A stretch of 64,000 nucleotides of DNA, taken from contig CAWBOB010000007.1 in the NCBI GenBank assembly GCA_963790335.1, positions 124,001-188,000 on the forward strand, given 5' to 3'. Below the pieces are notes generated by a model. That model was given only the letters and a program-made list of their open reading frames with translations, made no database searches and was not told where the DNA came from. A program made the position numbers and the translations under genes. Of the stretch, positions 62,911-64,000 are shown one piece after another (position 1 is the first letter of the stretch; each line of letters begins with the position of its first letter). This DNA comes from JAOUEA01 sp963790335. GTDB taxonomy: Bacteria > Actinomycetota > UBA4738 > HRBIN12.

Positions 62911-64000
62911 TCAGCCTTCCTTCGTCGCCGGCACGAGGGTGCGGAGGTCGACCTCGGGATCGGCGAGCGCATCGGGCTCTGGCGTCACCTGTGCCGAGAT
63001 GAGCCCGAACGACCGGCGCACGTCGCGCTTGTGGTCGAGGCTCACGGTCGACCGCACGACCCCGTCGGTGTCGAGCAGGAAGGCGCAGAACGACCGGTCT
63101 TCGAGCGAACCACGCACCACCATGCGGTCCCAGGTCGCGGCGAACCCTGCCATCTGCACCTGGGAGTCGTACTGATCGGACCAGAACCAGTGCGGGTCGT
63201 CGAAGACGTCGGCCGCGCCGAGCATGTTGCGCGCGGCGGTCTGGCCCATCTTGATCGCGTTGTCGAAGTGCTCGACACGGATCGGTCCGAACACGGGGTG
63301 CTCGTGACGGGCGACGTCGCCCGCCGCGAACACACCGGGGATCGACGTTTCCAGCGTGGGACCCACGGGGATGCCGCCGCCCTGATCCAGCCCGGTGCCG
63401 GCCATGAACTCGGTGCAGGGCTCGGTGCCGACTCCCACGACCGCGAGGTCGGCCTCGATGCGACGACCGCCGCCCGTGACGACCGCTTCGAGCCGGCCGT
63501 CGCCCTCGAAGCTCGCCACCGCTTCGTTGAACATCATCTGCACGCCGTGATCGCGGTGGAGCCCCTCGAGCGCCCGCCCGATGTCGGGGCCGAGCACCCG
63601 GTACAGGGTGGTCTCGAAGACCTCGACGACCGAGACCTCGTGGCCGAGCATGCGCATCGAGGCCGCGACCTCCGCACCGATGAACCCCATGCCCACGCAG
63701 ACCACGCGTGCGCCGGCGGTCGCCGCTTCCTTGATCCGCTCGGCGTCGGCCGCGGTGCGCAGGTCGAAGACGCCGGGAAGCGTGGCGCCGGGCACGTCGA
63801 GCCGGCGGTTGCGGCTTCCGGTCGCGACCAGCAGAGCGTCGTACGCGACGCGCTCGCCGCCCGCGAGCACGACCTCGCGCGCGGAAGCGTCGAGCTGCAC
63901 GGCCCGCGTGCCGAACCGGGCCTCGATCCCGTTGTCGCCGTACCACTGCTCGGGGTCGCACGTACTGGTCCTCGAGCGGTGCTTCCCCACGCAGGACCTG
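62911..64000 (-). CDS. Ferredoxin-reductase-like FAD/NAD(P) oxidoreductase (runs off right edge, frameshifted)
   Basis: FAD/NADH two-domain fold: LLVATGSRNRRLDVPGATLP, VVCVGMGFIGAEVAASMRML, TSIPGVFAAGDVARHEHP and a C-terminal reductase dimerisation domain. Near the right end the protein continues in another frame (APLEDQYVRP), joined by dropping one C at about 63957-63960. Family members pass electrons to Rieske ferredoxins or P450s. The N-terminal part lies beyond the window. Confidence 0.83.
   Translation of the reverse strand, partial: RSCVGKHRSRTSTCDPEQWYGDNGIEARFGTRAVQLDASAREVVLAGGERVAYDALLVATGSRNRRLDVPGATLPGVFDLRTAADAERIKEAATAGARVVCVGMGFIGAEVAASMRMLGHEVSVVEVFETTLYRVLGPDIGRALEGLHRDHGVQMMFNEAVASFEGDGRLEAVVTGGGRRIEADLAVVGVGTEPCTEFMAGTGLDQGGGIPVGPTLETSIPGVFAAGDVARHEHPVFGPIRVEHFDNAIKMGQTAARNMLGAADVFDDPHWFWSDQYDSQVQMAGFAATWDRMVVRGSLEDRSFCAFLLDTDGVVRSTVSLDHKRDVRRSFGLISAQVTPEPDALADPEVDLRTLVPATKEG

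Noticed and set aside
1..64000. CRISPR arrays, insertion sequences, prophage or origin
   Set aside because: No regularly spaced repeats, transposase or integrase motifs, or clusters of DnaA boxes were seen by eye.

Overview
The window is chromosomal DNA from a high-GC bacterium, most likely a deep-branching actinobacterium (Acidimicrobiia or a related class; inference). Supporting signs are strong G/C preference at third codon positions, many GTG starts, 4-bp stop/start overlaps, coenzyme F420 genes (cofC and an LLM-type flavin/F420 oxidoreductase), an ArsR regulator with a DUF5937-like N-terminus, a 7Fe ferredoxin of the FdxA type and two-cysteine-pair ribosomal protein L28. No phage, transposase, CRISPR array or rRNA was seen. 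Two tRNA genes are present: Gln(CTG) and Glu(CTC).

Layout. 0-9 kb is housekeeping: recG (cut by the left edge), a TlpA-type thioredoxin, rpmB, ATP-type PEP carboxykinase, a phosphoribosyltransferase, an Lrp-type sensor domain, ddl, a trans-sulfuration PLP enzyme, an acyltransferase, bioY, cofC, an OB-fold-like protein and HU. 9.5-21 kb holds tRNA-Gln, two near-duplicate secreted phosphoesterases, isocitrate dehydrogenase, an ArsR-type regulator, two large secreted proteins of unknown role, tRNA-Glu, an MBL hydrolase and a SnoaL-like protein. 21-28.7 kb holds fdxA, an MFS transporter, gltX coupled to a FAH hydrolase and an acetoacetate-decarboxylase-like protein, then a divergent FAH-VOC-GH76 operon. 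28.7-33.3 kb is a gene-poor stretch of small ORFs around a divergent anti-sigma kinase/STAS pair with a sigma-B-like promoter.

33.3-48.9 kb is a catabolic island. It contains P450 plus a MetE-like methyltransferase; a broken glutamine-synthetase-like gene; an AhpD-like protein; two SDRs, an intact glutamine-synthetase-like ligase with an odd glycine/acidic insertion, a second P450 and an LLM oxidoreductase; and, on the other strand, an operon of aldehyde dehydrogenase, LigB-type extradiol dioxygenase, amino-acid permease, aromatic-amino-acid-type decarboxylase and MarR regulator. Together these fit uptake and breakdown of an aromatic amino acid or amine by meta-cleavage (inference).

49-64 kb holds pepN, ilvE, a small acidic protein, a methyltransferase, a ring-hydroxylase alpha subunit that has lost its Rieske domain, a YqgE protein, a DmdA/GcvT-like gene coupled to a phytoene-desaturase-like flavoprotein, an MFS transporter, an aminotransferase-serA serine operon and a ferredoxin-reductase-like gene cut by the right edge.

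A caution for the whole window: at least a dozen conserved genes are split by apparent single-base indels (acyltransferase, bioY, cofC, beta-propeller, MFS, gltX, SDR, LLM, aldehyde dehydrogenase, terminal reductase). Because essential gltX is among them, residual sequencing error is the likeliest cause. Apparent fusions and broken genes should be read in that light.
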